Source: Corynebacterium tuberculostearicum (lineage in GTDB: Bacteria > Actinomycetota > Actinomycetes > Mycobacteriales > Mycobacteriaceae). From it: a stretch of DNA of 64,000 nt. The stretch lies in contig NZ_CP073092.1 of the NCBI RefSeq assembly GCF_030506365.1, forward strand, positions 2,294,001-2,358,000, written 5' to 3'. A model generated the notes under the pieces. That model worked only from the letters and a program-made list of their open reading frames with translations. It did no database searches and was not told the origin of the DNA. Below are positions 43,647 through 52,494 of this stretch, in pieces; position 1 is the first letter of the stretch; every line of letters begins with the position of its first letter. A program made the position numbers and the translations under genes.

Positions 43647-44018
43647 GTGCCACCCAAGGTCCAAGACACCCACCCACAGGCTGACCAGAATCACGCCCTT
43701 GAGGAGGAGACCTCCCGCGCAGCCCGCCGCATCGTGGCCACCTATGCGCAGGACTTCCTCGACGGCGTAACCCTGATGTCCATGCTGGGCGTGGAGCCAA
43801 AGGGCCTGGTGCACAAGAAGGTGCTGGCGGAGCAGGCCGACGCCGCTCCAAAGAAGTCGACCAAGAAATCCAGCAAGAAGTCCACGAAGAAGTCGACTAA
43901 GAAGTCCACCAAGAAATCGACGAAGAAGTCGACCAAGAAGGCTACAAAGAAGGCCACCAAAAAGGCGACGAAGAAGGCCTCCAAGAAGGCAACAAAGAAG
44001 TCCACTAAGAAGTCTTAA
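43647..44018 (+). CDS. Histone H1-like lysine-repeat protein
   Basis: 123 residues. A 65-residue N-terminal part (RAARRIVATYAQDFLDGVTLMSML) looks helical. From about residue 68 the protein is almost entirely KKST/KKAT tetrapeptides, about 30 lysines in 56 residues. Such tails bind DNA without sequence preference, as in bacterial H1-like proteins and the C-terminal tail of mycobacterial HupB. The protein has no HU fold, so the role (nucleoid, RNA or polyphosphate binding) is inference. GTG 43647 has AGGAGGA 6 nt upstream. It ends 14 nt before otsA. Confidence 0.75.
   Translation: MPPKVQDTHPQADQNHALEEETSRAARRIVATYAQDFLDGVTLMSMLGVEPKGLVHKKVLAEQADAAPKKSTKKSSKKSTKKSTKKSTKKSTKKSTKKATKKATKKATKKASKKATKKSTKKS
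43848..44013 (+). repeat. Degenerate 12-nt tandem repeat coding for Lys-Lys-Ser/Ala-Thr
   Basis: About 13 units of AAGAAGTCCACC-like sequence with shifting synonymous codons (AAA/AAG, TCC/TCG, ACC/ACG/ACT). The codon drift suggests that the peptide is kept by selection rather than the result of recent slippage. Confidence 0.75.
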
Positions 44019-44020
44019 GT

Positions 44021-44026
44021 TATTCT
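44021..44026 (+). promoter_or_regulatory. -10 box of leaderless otsA promoter
   Basis: TATTCT, 6 nt before ATG 44033. It overlaps the end of the upstream gene region. Confidence 0.5.
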
Positions 44027-44032
44027 TGCACC

Positions 44033-45475
44033 ATGAGTGAGCGTGGCAATGACTTCGTGGTGGTGGCCAACCGCCTGCCGGTAGATCTAGAAACCCGGCC
44101 CGATGGCAGCCATACCTGGACTCCCTCGCCGGGCGGTCTGGTCACCGCATTGTCTCCAGTCCTCGAATCGCACCAGGGGTGCTGGGTGGGCTGGCCCGGT
44201 GTGGCCGATGCCGCGCCAGAGCCCTTCCGCACCGATGCCGGCGTGCTGCTGCACCCGGTCAAGCTCACCGAGTCCGATTTCGAGGGCTTTTATGAGGGTT
44301 TTTCTAATGCCACCCTGTGGCCGCTCTACCACGATCTCATCGTCACGCCTACCTATGACCGCGATTGGTGGCACGCCTATCGCGAGGTCAACCTGCGTTT
44401 CGCAGATGAAGTAGCCGAAGTCGCCGCCGAGGGCGCCACCGTGTGGGTACAGGACTACCAGCTGCAGCTTTTGCCCGGCATCCTGCGCCAGAAGCGCCCG
44501 GATCTCACCATCGGATTCTTCCTGCACATCCCCTTCCCTTCTGCCGATCTTTTCCGCCAGCTGCCCTGGCGCGAGGAGCTCGTGCGCGGGCTGCTTGGCG
44601 CGGATCTCATCGGCTTCCACTTGGAGGCCAATGCCCGCAACTTCTTGGAGCTTGCCCGTCGCCAGGGCCTCGACGTACAAGGCGAGGCCAGCACCCGCGA
44701 GGTCACCGCGCATATTCGCCTGCCGCAGGGGCGCACCATCGGCGTGGGCGCCTTCCCCATTTCCATCGCCGCGAAAGACTTTGCCGCGTTCACGGGGGAG
44801 GAGAAGGGAGACGTCGCCAAGCTGCGCGAAGAGCTGGGCTCGCCCCAGCGCATTATTTTGGGCGTGGATCGCCTCGATTACACCAAGGGCATCCTGCAGC
44901 GGCTGACCGCCTTCGAGGAGCTGCTGGACACCGGCGCGCTCGACCCGGAGGAGGTGACGCTGGTGCAGCTCGCCACGCCGTCGCGCGAGCGCCTCGACCA
45001 TTACAAAGCTACCCGCTCCAAGGTGGAAGAGGCCGTCGGCCGCATCAATGGCCGCTTTGCCCGCGTGGGCCACCCGGTGGTGCACTACCAGCACCGCGGC
45101 GTGGCCAAGAGCCTCCTGCGCTGTTACTACCGCATGGCCGATGTCATGCTGGTCACTCCCTTCAAGGACGGCATGAACCTGGTGGCCAAGGAATATGTGG
45201 CCTGCCACGACGATGGCTCGGGTGCGCTGGTGCTCTCCGAGTTCGCCGGCGCGGCCGATGAGCTCAACCAGGCCTACCTGTGCAATCCCTTCGATATCGA
45301 GTCCGTCAAGGCCGCCTTGCTCAATGCGCTCAAGGCGCTTGACGACGCCCCCTCCACCATGACCCAGCGCATGCTCACCATGCACCAGCAGGTCACCGAG
45401 CACGACGTGCAGCTATGGTCCCAGTCCTTCCTGGGCTGCCTGCGCCAAGCAGAAGAACAGGGGGCGGGCGCATGA
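44033..45475 (+). CDS. otsA: Trehalose-6-phosphate synthase
   Basis: 480 residues, glycosyltransferase family 20. Joins UDP- or GDP-glucose and glucose-6-phosphate. Motifs: [10 protein letters not shown] (N-terminus), [27 protein letters not shown] and [25 protein letters not shown], and the C-terminal [18 protein letters not shown]. Trehalose is both a compatible solute and, in corynebacteria, the carrier of mycolates (trehalose mono- and dimycolate). The stop overlaps the next lipoprotein start (ATGA). Confidence 0.97.
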   Translation: MSERGNDFVVVANRLPVDLETRPDGSHTWTPSPGGLVTALSPVLESHQGCWVGWPGVADAAPEPFRTDAGVLLHPVKLTESDFEGFYEGFSNATLWPLYHDLIVTPTYDRDWWHAYREVNLRFADEVAEVAAEGATVWVQDYQLQLLPGILRQKRPDLTIGFFLHIPFPSADLFRQLPWREELVRGLLGADLIGFHLEANARNFLELARRQGLDVQGEASTREVTAHIRLPQGRTIGVGAFPISIAAKDFAAFTGEEKGDVAKLREELGSPQRIILGVDRLDYTKGILQRLTAFEELLDTGALDPEEVTLVQLATPSRERLDHYKATRSKVEEAVGRINGRFARVGHPVVHYQHRGVAKSLLRCYYRMADVMLVTPFKDGMNLVAKEYVACHDDGSGALVLSEFAGAADELNQAYLCNPFDIESVKAALLNALKALDDAPSTMTQRMLTMHQQVTEHDVQLWSQSFLGCLRQAEEQGAGA

Positions 45476-45993
45476 TGTCTCGCTTTCCCCGCCTGGCCGC
45501 AGTGCCCATTGCCGCGACCTGCGCCGCCGCATTACTGGCCGGCTGCGGCTCCGGCGACGAGGAGCCCCAAGCCCCTGGCGATGAGCAGATCTTGGATAAG
45601 CAGTGGCAGGTAGTCTCCATCAACACCACCCCGGATGCCGCCTCCACCATCCCGGAGTCCATCCCGCAGGCACCCACGTTGAGTTTTGGCCAATCCACGA
45701 TGGTGGGCACCACCGGGTGCGCCCAAATGGTGGGCAAGGTGACCTATTCCGCCGATGATGAGCGCCAAAACATCCGCGAGGGCAACCGCCTCCACTTCGA
45801 TGAGGTGGAGTTTGACGAGACCGCCGAAGATTGCCACGGCGCGTCCGTGTGGGCCGATAACCTGCTGCGCAACCTGATTTCCGCGGACCACGATTTTCAC
45901 TACACCGTCAATTCCAATAACCAGCTCGTCTTGGAACTGGTCACCGATGAGGTGGACTCGCCGTCTATCAAGTTGGTTTCCCTGGGCGGTTAA
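45472..45993 (+). CDS. META-domain-like lipoprotein between otsA and otsB
   Basis: 173 residues. The signal peptide ends with the lipobox LLAGC, lipidation at Cys25 (counting from ATG 45472). The mature part DKQWQVVSINTTP...PTLSFGQSTMVGTTGCAQMVGKVTYS matches the META/DUF306 pattern (W-x-hydrophobic start, F-x-x-x-x-x-x-G-x-x-GCN-like segment). Two further cysteines could form a disulfide. The start overlaps the otsA stop by 4 nt, so translation is coupled. Function unknown. Position within the trehalose operon hints at an envelope role. Confidence 0.75.
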   Translation: MMSRFPRLAAVPIAATCAAALLAGCGSGDEEPQAPGDEQILDKQWQVVSINTTPDAASTIPESIPQAPTLSFGQSTMVGTTGCAQMVGKVTYSADDERQNIREGNRLHFDEVEFDETAEDCHGASVWADNLLRNLISADHDFHYTVNSNNQLVLELVTDEVDSPSIKLVSLGG

Positions 45994-45998
45994 TTGCG

Positions 45999-46004
45999 TA
46001 GGCT
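45999..46004 (+). promoter_or_regulatory. -10 box of leaderless otsB promoter
   Basis: TAGGCT, 7 nt before ATG 46012, suggesting an internal promoter in the trehalose operon. Confidence 0.5.
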
Positions 46005-46011
46005 ATAAGCC

Positions 46012-46794
46012 ATGACGCTTTCAACTGCCATCAAGGCCCTTGCCGCCGCCGAGCACCTCGCGGTGGTCTCGGATTTCGACGGCACGCTCTCCCCCTTCGC
46101 CACGGCCATCTATGAGGTCGAAATGAACCAGGAATCACTGCGCGCCCTGGATAAACTGGCCCACCTGCCACACACCACCGCGGCCGTGCTCTCCGGCCGC
46201 CACCTCGAAGGCCTCCAGCGCGTGTGCCCACTACGCGAGCCCGTTGTCTTTGGCGGCTCCCACGGCGCCGAATCCTCGTGGGAGGAGACAGATCTGACCC
46301 CCGCGATGCGCGAGCACCTCGCCACCAAGGAAGCCGAGATTCGCGAGATCATGGAGCGCTTCCCCGGCGCGGATATCGAGGTCAAGCCCTTCCAGCGCGT
46401 GTTGCACCTGCGCGCGCTCGAGGATTCCGATCCAGAGGCTGCCGCCCAAGCTTATGAGGCCGGCCTCGCGCTCGATCCGGGCGGCTTCCCGCGCACGGCC
46501 GGCAAGTCCGTGGTGGAGTTCTCCGCCACCCAGACCACCAAGGGCACGTGGATTGAGAACCTGCGCGAGCGCACCGGAGCCACCGCCATGGTCTTCTTGG
46601 GCGATGACGTCACCGATGAGGACGGTTTCCGCGCCCTGCACCAGCCGCCAGACGTTGGCGTCAAGGTCGGCGAGGGCGAGACCGCGGCGGTAGTGCAGCT
46701 TGCCGACGTCGACGCCGTCGCCCACTTCCTCACCGAGCTCGCCGCCGCCCGCGCGGCCCATGTCGGCCGTCCCAACAACGGCGGCGCTGCCTAA
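46012..46794 (+). CDS. otsB: Trehalose-6-phosphate phosphatase
   Basis: 260 residues, HAD superfamily. Removes the phosphate of trehalose-6-phosphate to give trehalose. HAD motif I is SDFDGTLSP (residues 20-28). Motif II is in LSGRHLEGL, and motifs III/IV are seen as KTxxEFxxTQTTKG and FLGDDVTDEDGF. It has a Cap domain of normal size. It follows the lipoprotein by 18 nt on the same strand; a separate -10 box suggests it can also be transcribed alone. Confidence 0.95.
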   Translation: MTLSTAIKALAAAEHLAVVSDFDGTLSPFATAIYEVEMNQESLRALDKLAHLPHTTAAVLSGRHLEGLQRVCPLREPVVFGGSHGAESSWEETDLTPAMREHLATKEAEIREIMERFPGADIEVKPFQRVLHLRALEDSDPEAAAQAYEAGLALDPGGFPRTAGKSVVEFSATQTTKGTWIENLRERTGATAMVFLGDDVTDEDGFRALHQPPDVGVKVGEGETAAVVQLADVDAVAHFLTELAAARAAHVGRPNNGGAA

Positions 46795-46820
46795 CACGCC
46801 GCAGCCTAACGAAGCGGCAC

Positions 46821-47918
46821 CTAGCGCGGCGGCGCCACCGTCCGCCCGGCCGCAAAGCTGGTCGGCAGCACGCGCCGTAGCACCGCAGTTTCGCTCGCGT
46901 CCGAACCCTCGGCGCCGGCGATGAGCTTGGCGAGCATGTGGCCGGCGGCCGCGCCCTTGGCCTTATTGGGCTGGACGATCGTCGTCAAGCCAAGGCGCTG
47001 CGCCGCATCAATGCCGTCGAAGCCGGTAACGGACAGCTCGCCGGGGACGTCGATGCCCCGCTCGCGCGCATAGGTCATCACGCCCAGCGCCATGGAGTCG
47101 GTGGTGCACAGGACGGCGGTGAGGTCGGGGTGGGCGTCGAGAAGCAACTGCGCGGCCGCACGCGTGGTCTGCGCATCGTTGATGTGCTGGGTAACCACGG
47201 GCACGGTCTCGGGCGCGATGCCCGCCTGTGCAAAGACGTCCATGGCTCCCATGACCCGGGCGCGCTGCACGTGCATATCGGCGCCCTGGAGCTCACCCCA
47301 CGAAATGGGGCCATCGTGGCGCTCGCGCTTGAGGCGAATCGCCAGCACGCCGATCTTGCGGTGGCCGGCCTCCACCAGCGCGCGGGCGGCCGGGGCAATC
47401 GCCGCGCGGTCATCGATGCCCACGAACGGCAGGCCCGAATCCGTCGGCTGATCGCAGACCACCACCGGCAGCCCGCGGCCGCGCGCCGCCTCGAGGTAGG
47501 CGTCCCCGGCCGCCACGGAGTAGACCACAAAGCCATCCACCGCGGCCGAGCCCACCAGGCTGGCCGCCTCCGCCTCATCCTCCGGTCCAGCCGGGATGAG
47601 GGTGAGCGTGGTCTGCGCGCCGGCCGAGGCCTCTGCCATTCCAGCCAAGAAATCTACCGAGGCCATATCCTCGAAGGCATAGGACAGGTGCTCGGTCAGC
47701 AGCACGCCCACCGAGCCCGCGCGGCGGGTGCGCAGGCTGCGGGCCGTGGGGTCCGGCCCGGGATACCCCCGCGCCTTCGCCGCCGCCAGGATGCGCTCGC
47801 GCGTTGCGGCCGAAAGCTGATCCGGCCGGCTATAGGCATTGGAGACCGTCGTGCGCGAAACACCCAGCTCGGCGGCCAACGAGGCCAGCGTTTTGCGGGT
47901 GGGGCTGCGTTTCACCAT
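46821..47918 (-). CDS. ipsA: LacI-family transcriptional regulator (IpsA-like)
   Basis: 365 residues. The LacI helix-turn-helix and hinge occupy the N-terminus (TLASLAAELGVSRTTVSNAYS, residues 10-30). A periplasmic-binding-type ligand domain follows (SVGVLLTEHLSYAFEDMASVDF onward). ATG 47918 gives the family start; the frame extension to 47969 reaches into the divergent promoter. C. glutamicum IpsA, located beside otsB, is an inositol-responsive activator of ino1 and thus of mycothiol and inositol-lipid supply. Identity is by position and N-terminal similarity. The target promoter is outside this window. Confidence 0.85.
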   Translation of the reverse strand: MVKRSPTRKTLASLAAELGVSRTTVSNAYSRPDQLSAATRERILAAAKARGYPGPDPTARSLRTRRAGSVGVLLTEHLSYAFEDMASVDFLAGMAEASAGAQTTLTLIPAGPEDEAEAASLVGSAAVDGFVVYSVAAGDAYLEAARGRGLPVVVCDQPTDSGLPFVGIDDRAAIAPAARALVEAGHRKIGVLAIRLKRERHDGPISWGELQGADMHVQRARVMGAMDVFAQAGIAPETVPVVTQHINDAQTTRAAAQLLLDAHPDLTAVLCTTDSMALGVMTYARERGIDVPGELSVTGFDGIDAAQRLGLTTIVQPNKAKGAAAGHMLAKLIAGAEGSDASETAVLRRVLPTSFAAGRTVAPPR

Positions 47919-47962
47919 GACCGCAAGCATACCCCGCGGCCGCATTTTCAATACACATTCAA

Positions 47963-47982
47963 TTGACAATGGTTCCCATCAA
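47963..47982. promoter_or_regulatory. Zur-like palindrome upstream of the zinc importer
   Basis: TTGACAATGGTTCCCATCAA, ending 16 nt before ATG 47999. Shape TGAnAATnnTTnnCA resembles actinobacterial Zur boxes and would overlap the promoter. The orthologous C. glutamicum operon (cg2911-cg2913) is reported as Zur-controlled. Confidence 0.5.
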
Positions 47983-47998
47983 ACGCACACTGGAAACT

Positions 47999-48964
47999 AT
48001 GCATACCTCACTTCGCGCATCCGCAGCCCTCCTCGCGGCCGGTGGCCTCCTGCTGACCGCCACCGCCTGCTCCTCCGACACCGAGGACTCGGCCGCCGAG
48101 CCGGGCGCCCAGAAGAAGATTTCCATCGTCGCGTCCACCTCCATCTGGGCCGACGTCGCCCAAGCCGTGGCCGATACCGCCTCCGGCGTGGACATCGAGG
48201 TCAAGCCCATCGTCGAGGGCAACGGCGTCGACCCGCACCACTTCGAGCCTTCCGCGGCCGATATCGCCAAGGCCGAGGATGCTGACCTGCTCGTGGTCAA
48301 CGGCGGCGGCTACGATTCCTGGATTTACCAGGCCGTCTCCGACCAGGACAATATCGTCTCCGCCCTGCCACTCACCGATCACGGCAAGCTGGCCGATGAT
48401 CCCAGTGTCATGACCATCGACGCTGCTAAGGCCACCGCCAAGAAGGACCCGAAGAAGGTCACCAATATCGAGGGCAACGAGCACATTTGGTACGACCCGG
48501 CAGCGCTCGACGAGGTCGCAGGAAATATCGCTGACCAGATCAACGAGCTCAATACCGATGCCAACGCCAGCACCGAGCGCGTGGACTCCCACGTCGACCG
48601 CCTGCGCGACAAGCTCAAGGAACTGCCGGGCGACCTCTCCTACGCGCAGACCGAGCCGATTGCGGACTACATCATGAAGTACACCTCCGGCAAGGACGTC
48701 ACCCCAGAGGGCTACCGCAAGGCCACCATTTCTGAGGGCGAGCCCACCGCGGCCGACCTCGCAGCCTTCACCAAGGCGATTAAAGAGGACAAGGTAGACC
48801 TGCTTATCTTTAACCCACAGACCGAAACCGATACCGCCGGCCGCATCAAGTCCGCCGCGGAGGATGCGGACGTCTCTATCGTCGAAATCGGCGAGACCCC
48901 ACCGGATGGCAAGGAATTCTGGACCTACTATGACGAGGTCACCGATTCCCTGGGGAAGCTCTAG
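47999..48964 (+). CDS. znuA: Zinc-type ABC transporter substrate-binding lipoprotein
   Basis: 321 residues, cluster A-I metal-binding protein. The lipobox ends at Cys24 (LLLTATAC). A probable metal ligand pair is in GVDPHHFEPSAADI, with a further His in EGNEHIWYDPAALD and a C-terminal acidic ligand region. No His-rich loop of the ZnuA type is visible, so manganese cannot be fully excluded. ATG 47999 is the start that gives a normal signal peptide. It heads a three-gene operon and its promoter carries a Zur-like palindrome. Confidence 0.87.
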   Translation: MHTSLRASAALLAAGGLLLTATACSSDTEDSAAEPGAQKKISIVASTSIWADVAQAVADTASGVDIEVKPIVEGNGVDPHHFEPSAADIAKAEDADLLVVNGGGYDSWIYQAVSDQDNIVSALPLTDHGKLADDPSVMTIDAAKATAKKDPKKVTNIEGNEHIWYDPAALDEVAGNIADQINELNTDANASTERVDSHVDRLRDKLKELPGDLSYAQTEPIADYIMKYTSGKDVTPEGYRKATISEGEPTAADLAAFTKAIKEDKVDLLIFNPQTETDTAGRIKSAAEDADVSIVEIGETPPDGKEFWTYYDEVTDSLGKL

Positions 48965-49665
48965 TGCTCATCCACTTTCATGACGCAGCGGTTGCCCCGC
49001 TGTGGTCCAGCCTTAACCTCGCCGTTGACCGCGGCGAGTTTATCGCCGTTTTGGGCCCCAATGGCGTGGGCAAATCCACCCTGCTCGGCACCATCTTGGG
49101 CACCCGCAAGCTCACGGCCGGCAGCGTCGACGTTAACTGCCGCGTCGGCTTCATCCCGCAACAACGCATGTTCCCGGCCGACCTGCCCCTGCGCGCCCGC
49201 GACTTAGTCTCGCTCTCCCTGGCACACGGCGCTTTCCGACGCCGCCGCCCGCCCCGCCACCGCGTCGACGAGCTCCTCGCCGAGGTCGGTGCCACCGGCC
49301 TACGCGACCGCCGCGTCGGCCAGCTTTCCGGCGGCCAGCAGCAGCTCATCCGCCAGGCCCAGGCGCTGGCCAATGACCCCGAGCTCATCCTCGCCGACGA
49401 GCCGCTGCTCTCGCTCGACCCGGCGCGCCAGCAGGCCACCGTGGACAAGCTGGATGCGCTGCGCCGCGAGCGCGGCACCTCCATCATGTTTGTCACCCAC
49501 GGCATCAACCCGGTGCTCGGGGTGACCGATAAGGTGCTCTACCTCGCCCCTGGCGGCCATACCTTCGGCACGGTAGATGAGGTCATGCGCTCCGATGTCC
49601 TTTCCGAGCTCTACGGTTCCAAGGTCAACGTCTTAAACGTCGATGGGAGGCTCATCGTTGTCTAG
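48964..49665 (+). CDS. znuC: Zinc-type ABC transporter ATP-binding protein
   Basis: 233 residues. Walker A GPNGVGKST is at 31-39, signature QLSGGQQQLIRQA, Walker B ELILADEPLLSLDP, and the His switch in FVTHGINP. The GTG start shares its first base with the last base of the znuA stop codon, so translation is coupled. It drives the importer with the ZnuB permease. Confidence 0.92.
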   Translation: MLIHFHDAAVAPLWSSLNLAVDRGEFIAVLGPNGVGKSTLLGTILGTRKLTAGSVDVNCRVGFIPQQRMFPADLPLRARDLVSLSLAHGAFRRRRPPRHRVDELLAEVGATGLRDRRVGQLSGGQQQLIRQAQALANDPELILADEPLLSLDPARQQATVDKLDALRRERGTSIMFVTHGINPVLGVTDKVLYLAPGGHTFGTVDEVMRSDVLSELYGSKVNVLNVDGRLIVV

Positions 49666-50557
49666 CTTTATGGAAGACACCCAGTACCTGCTCAGCGTGG
49701 ATTTTGTACAGTCTTCGCTCATCGCCTCCGCGCTGCTGGGCATCCTGTCCGGCGTGATGACCTCGCTCATCGTGCTGCGCCAGATGTCCTTTTCCGTCCA
49801 CGCCACCTCCGAGCTTGCGCTCATGGGTGCCTCGGCCGCGCTGCTCTTCGGCCTCAACCTCGGCTTTGGCGCCGTGGCCGGCGCCATTGTGGCCGCCATC
49901 ATCCTCGCCGTACTGGGCTTTAAGGGCCAGCAAGACAGCGCCATCGGCGTGGTCATGAGCTTTGGCCTGGGCCTCTCGGTGCTGTTTCTGCACCTCTACC
50001 CCGGCAACGCGAATACCGCGATGACGCTACTGACCGGCCAGATCGTCGGCGTCTCTTCCGCCTCGGTATGGCTTTTGGCTGCGACCACCGTGGTCATCCT
50101 CGCCGCCGTCGCCATCCTATGGCGGCCCATGCTCTTCGCCTCGGCCGACCCGGTCATGGCTCAGGCGGCCGGCGTACCCACCCGCTTCATTTCCGTCGCC
50201 TTCGCCGTACTCGTAGGCTTGGCGGCCGCGCAGTCGGTGCAAATCGTCGGCTCGCTGCTCGTCATGGCGCTGCTCATTACCCCGGGTGCGGCGGCCGTGC
50301 AGATTACCTCCTCGCCCCTGCGCGCGGTCATGTGGGCCACCATCTTTGCCGAGGTCTCGGCCGTCGGCGGCTTTGTCTTGTCGCTCGCGCCCGGCCTGCC
50401 GGTCTCGGTTTTCGTCACCACGATTTCTTTTGTCATTTACTTGGTGTGCCGCCTCATTGGCTGGCAGCGCAATAAAAAGGCGGTGCGCGACGAGGTCGCC
50501 GCTAGGCGCTTCCACGCCGACTGCCACAGCACCGCCGAGGAGCACCACGCCGACTAG
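49658..50557 (+). CDS. znuB: Zinc-type ABC transporter permease
   Basis: 299 residues, ABC-3 permease family, about eight hydrophobic segments. The conserved region MRQMSFSVHATSELALMGA-like (here LRQMSFSVHATSELALMG) and a later QAAGVPTRFISVAFAV, GSLLVMALLITPGAAAV are typical of metal-chelate permeases. An ATG at 49643 is also open. TTG 49658 is preferred because GGGAGG lies 7 nt upstream. The gene overlaps the znuC end by 8 nt. The C-terminus is basic and histidine-containing. Confidence 0.87.
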   Translation: MSSFMEDTQYLLSVDFVQSSLIASALLGILSGVMTSLIVLRQMSFSVHATSELALMGASAALLFGLNLGFGAVAGAIVAAIILAVLGFKGQQDSAIGVVMSFGLGLSVLFLHLYPGNANTAMTLLTGQIVGVSSASVWLLAATTVVILAAVAILWRPMLFASADPVMAQAAGVPTRFISVAFAVLVGLAAAQSVQIVGSLLVMALLITPGAAAVQITSSPLRAVMWATIFAEVSAVGGFVLSLAPGLPVSVFVTTISFVIYLVCRLIGWQRNKKAVRDEVAARRFHADCHSTAEEHHAD

Positions 50558-50560
50558 ACT
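50555..50560 (+). promoter_or_regulatory. -10 box of leaderless esterase promoter
   Basis: TAGACT, 8 nt before ATG 50569 and overlapping the znuB stop codon. Confidence 0.45.
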
Positions 50561-50568
50561 AGACGGCT

Positions 50569-51405
50569 ATGCACGTACACCGCCGCACCGCGGATGTGGA
50601 TGGCCGCACCCGCCGTTTCCTCGTCATCGCACCGGATAACCCCGGCCCGCGCCCGGACCTCCTGCTCTTCTTCCACGGCTCGCTGCAATCCGGCAGCGTG
50701 ATGCGCCGCTTTACTAATGGCACCTTCGACGAGCTTGCCGATGCCACCAATACCGTCCTCGTCTACCCCGACGGCGTCGACCGCCATTTCAACGATTGCC
50801 GCAGCATCCTGCCCGTCACCGCCCGCGCGGAGAACGTGGACGACGTCGCCTTTACCGCCTTCCTCGTCGAGGAGATGCGGCGCGAGTTCGGCACCGACCG
50901 CACCTTTGCCTGCGGCTACTCCAACGGCGGGCAGATGGTGCTCCGCCTGCTTTTCGACGCCCCCTTCAACCTCACCCGCGCCTGCATCTTCGCCTCCACC
51001 CTGGGCGAGGGAGACAACCACGCGCCCAGCAACCCGGACGGTTACCGGCCCACGCCGCTGCTGTTCTTCCACGGCACCGCCGACCCGTATGCGCCCTATG
51101 AGGGCGGCGTCGCCGGACTGGATGCCGAGCGCACCCGCGGCCGCGTGCTGTCCGCGCCGGCCACCGCCGAGCACTTCGCGCTGGCCAATGGCTGCCAGCC
51201 ACCCCGCGACTACCACCCCACCGCGGATGTCACCGCCACCGCATACGACGGCGATTTCCCCGTCGAGCTGTGGACCATGGAGGGCCTCGGCCACGTGATT
51301 CCCTCTAGCACGAAAACCGACCCACGCATAGGCCCAAATACGGATTCCTTCCGCGCTGTGGATAAGGTCCGCGAGTTCTTCGGCCTCGACGACCCCCAGG
51401 CCTAG
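50569..51405 (+). CDS. PHB-depolymerase-like alpha/beta hydrolase (LpqC/Fee1-type esterase)
   Basis: 278 residues, esterase family of polyhydroxybutyrate depolymerases and feruloyl esterases. The oxyanion segment is LLLFFHGS (31-38), the nucleophile Ser118 in CGYSNGGQM, an acid residue in LLFFHGTADPYAPYEGG, and the catalytic His in MEGLGHVIP. No signal peptide is visible in this start, although many relatives are secreted lipoproteins. The protein is therefore cytoplasmic unless the true start is missed. It follows znuB by 11 nt but has its own -10 box. Confidence 0.85.
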   Translation: MHVHRRTADVDGRTRRFLVIAPDNPGPRPDLLLFFHGSLQSGSVMRRFTNGTFDELADATNTVLVYPDGVDRHFNDCRSILPVTARAENVDDVAFTAFLVEEMRREFGTDRTFACGYSNGGQMVLRLLFDAPFNLTRACIFASTLGEGDNHAPSNPDGYRPTPLLFFHGTADPYAPYEGGVAGLDAERTRGRVLSAPATAEHFALANGCQPPRDYHPTADVTATAYDGDFPVELWTMEGLGHVIPSSTKTDPRIGPNTDSFRAVDKVREFFGLDDPQA

Positions 51406-51468
51406 TTATCCACACCCGCACCCAGCGCACCGCGCGCCGCCGTGCACCCGCACTTAACGTGTGGAGCC

Positions 51469-52479
51469 GTGAACGCGCTACAGAAATTCTTGGCAGGCCT
51501 GGCCGCCGGCATGGACATTATCGCCGACTGCCACGGCCTTACTAAGCGCGCGCTTATCGACGCCGGCTGCCCCGACACCACCGCCGCCCGCCTCCTTGCC
51601 CTCGCCGATACCTACTTCGGACCCACCGCCTTTAGCCGCCTCCAGCGCGAATCCATCGCCGCGGCCCGCACCAACGCGCACAGCCTCACCGCGCTGCTGG
51701 CCATCGAGCGCCACGCCACCAAGCTGAAGAGTAAGCGCCAGGCCTGGGCGCTGCGACGGGAGCTATGTGGGATGAAGGGGGATGCGTCGGACGTCGACAA
51801 GCAGGGGCGCCAGCGCGTGCGTGAGATTAAAGGCCCACCGCAACGCAAGCCCGGTGTCAAGCTCTACCGCCGCGCCGATGGGCCGTGGACCATGACGATT
51901 ACCGGCAAGTCTGCGGACATCGCGGATATGCACGCCGCGCTCGATAAGGACGCCCCGCTCGATTCGGTGCGCAAGATTTTTCAAGGCGACGCCGCCGCTT
52001 CCCGCACGGCCGTGACCACCAATGTGGTGCTGCGCCTGGACGAACTCGACCGCGTCGTCGACACCGCCGGCGATGACATCACCCTGCAGCTGACCAATGG
52101 TGCCCGAATGACCGGCGCGGACCTAGTGCGCCGCGCCTTTACCGCGCACGGATATGTGACTCTGATCCACCCCGTGAAGGGCCCGGTGAACCTGTACCGC
52201 ACCGAGCGGCTCGCCTCGCCGAAGCAGCGCACCATGGCCGCCGCCGAAAACCCCACCTGTCCGTGGCCGCAGTGCAATTACCCCGCCGATGAATGCCAAG
52301 TCCACCACCTCACCGCGTGGCGCCACGGCGGCGAGACCAACCCCGAAAATCTCACCATCGCCTGCCCGTATCACAACGGCGTCAACGACGATGATCCCAA
52401 CGCCCCGCCGCTGCGCGGCCGCCTGGCCAGGGTGGATGGAACCATTAAGTGGCTGCCCCCCTGGGCGGAAAGCGACTAG
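51469..52479 (+). CDS. HNH endonuclease, DUF222 / 13E12-type
   Basis: 336 residues. An alpha-helical DUF222-like N-terminal region precedes a C-terminal HNH domain. Zinc-type cysteines CPWPQC and the catalytic stretch CQVHHLTAWRHGGET are followed by NPENLTIACPYHN, with the metal His in YHN. Such families (13E12 repeat proteins) occur in many copies in actinobacteria; most lack a known job and some are linked to mobile DNA. GTG 51469 is preferred for its GGAG, but GTG 51442 is also open. No flanking repeats or attachment-like sequences are visible here. Confidence 0.82.
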   Translation: MNALQKFLAGLAAGMDIIADCHGLTKRALIDAGCPDTTAARLLALADTYFGPTAFSRLQRESIAAARTNAHSLTALLAIERHATKLKSKRQAWALRRELCGMKGDASDVDKQGRQRVREIKGPPQRKPGVKLYRRADGPWTMTITGKSADIADMHAALDKDAPLDSVRKIFQGDAAASRTAVTTNVVLRLDELDRVVDTAGDDITLQLTNGARMTGADLVRRAFTAHGYVTLIHPVKGPVNLYRTERLASPKQRTMAAAENPTCPWPQCNYPADECQVHHLTAWRHGGETNPENLTIACPYHNGVNDDDPNAPPLRGRLARVDGTIKWLPPWAESD

Positions 52480-52494
52480 AAACCTCGCCGGAGG

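Noticed and set aside
43848-44013. Tandem 12-nt repeats as a CRISPR or satellite
   Set aside because: They are contiguous, in frame, have no spacers, and encode a lysine-rich tail behind a good ribosome binding site.
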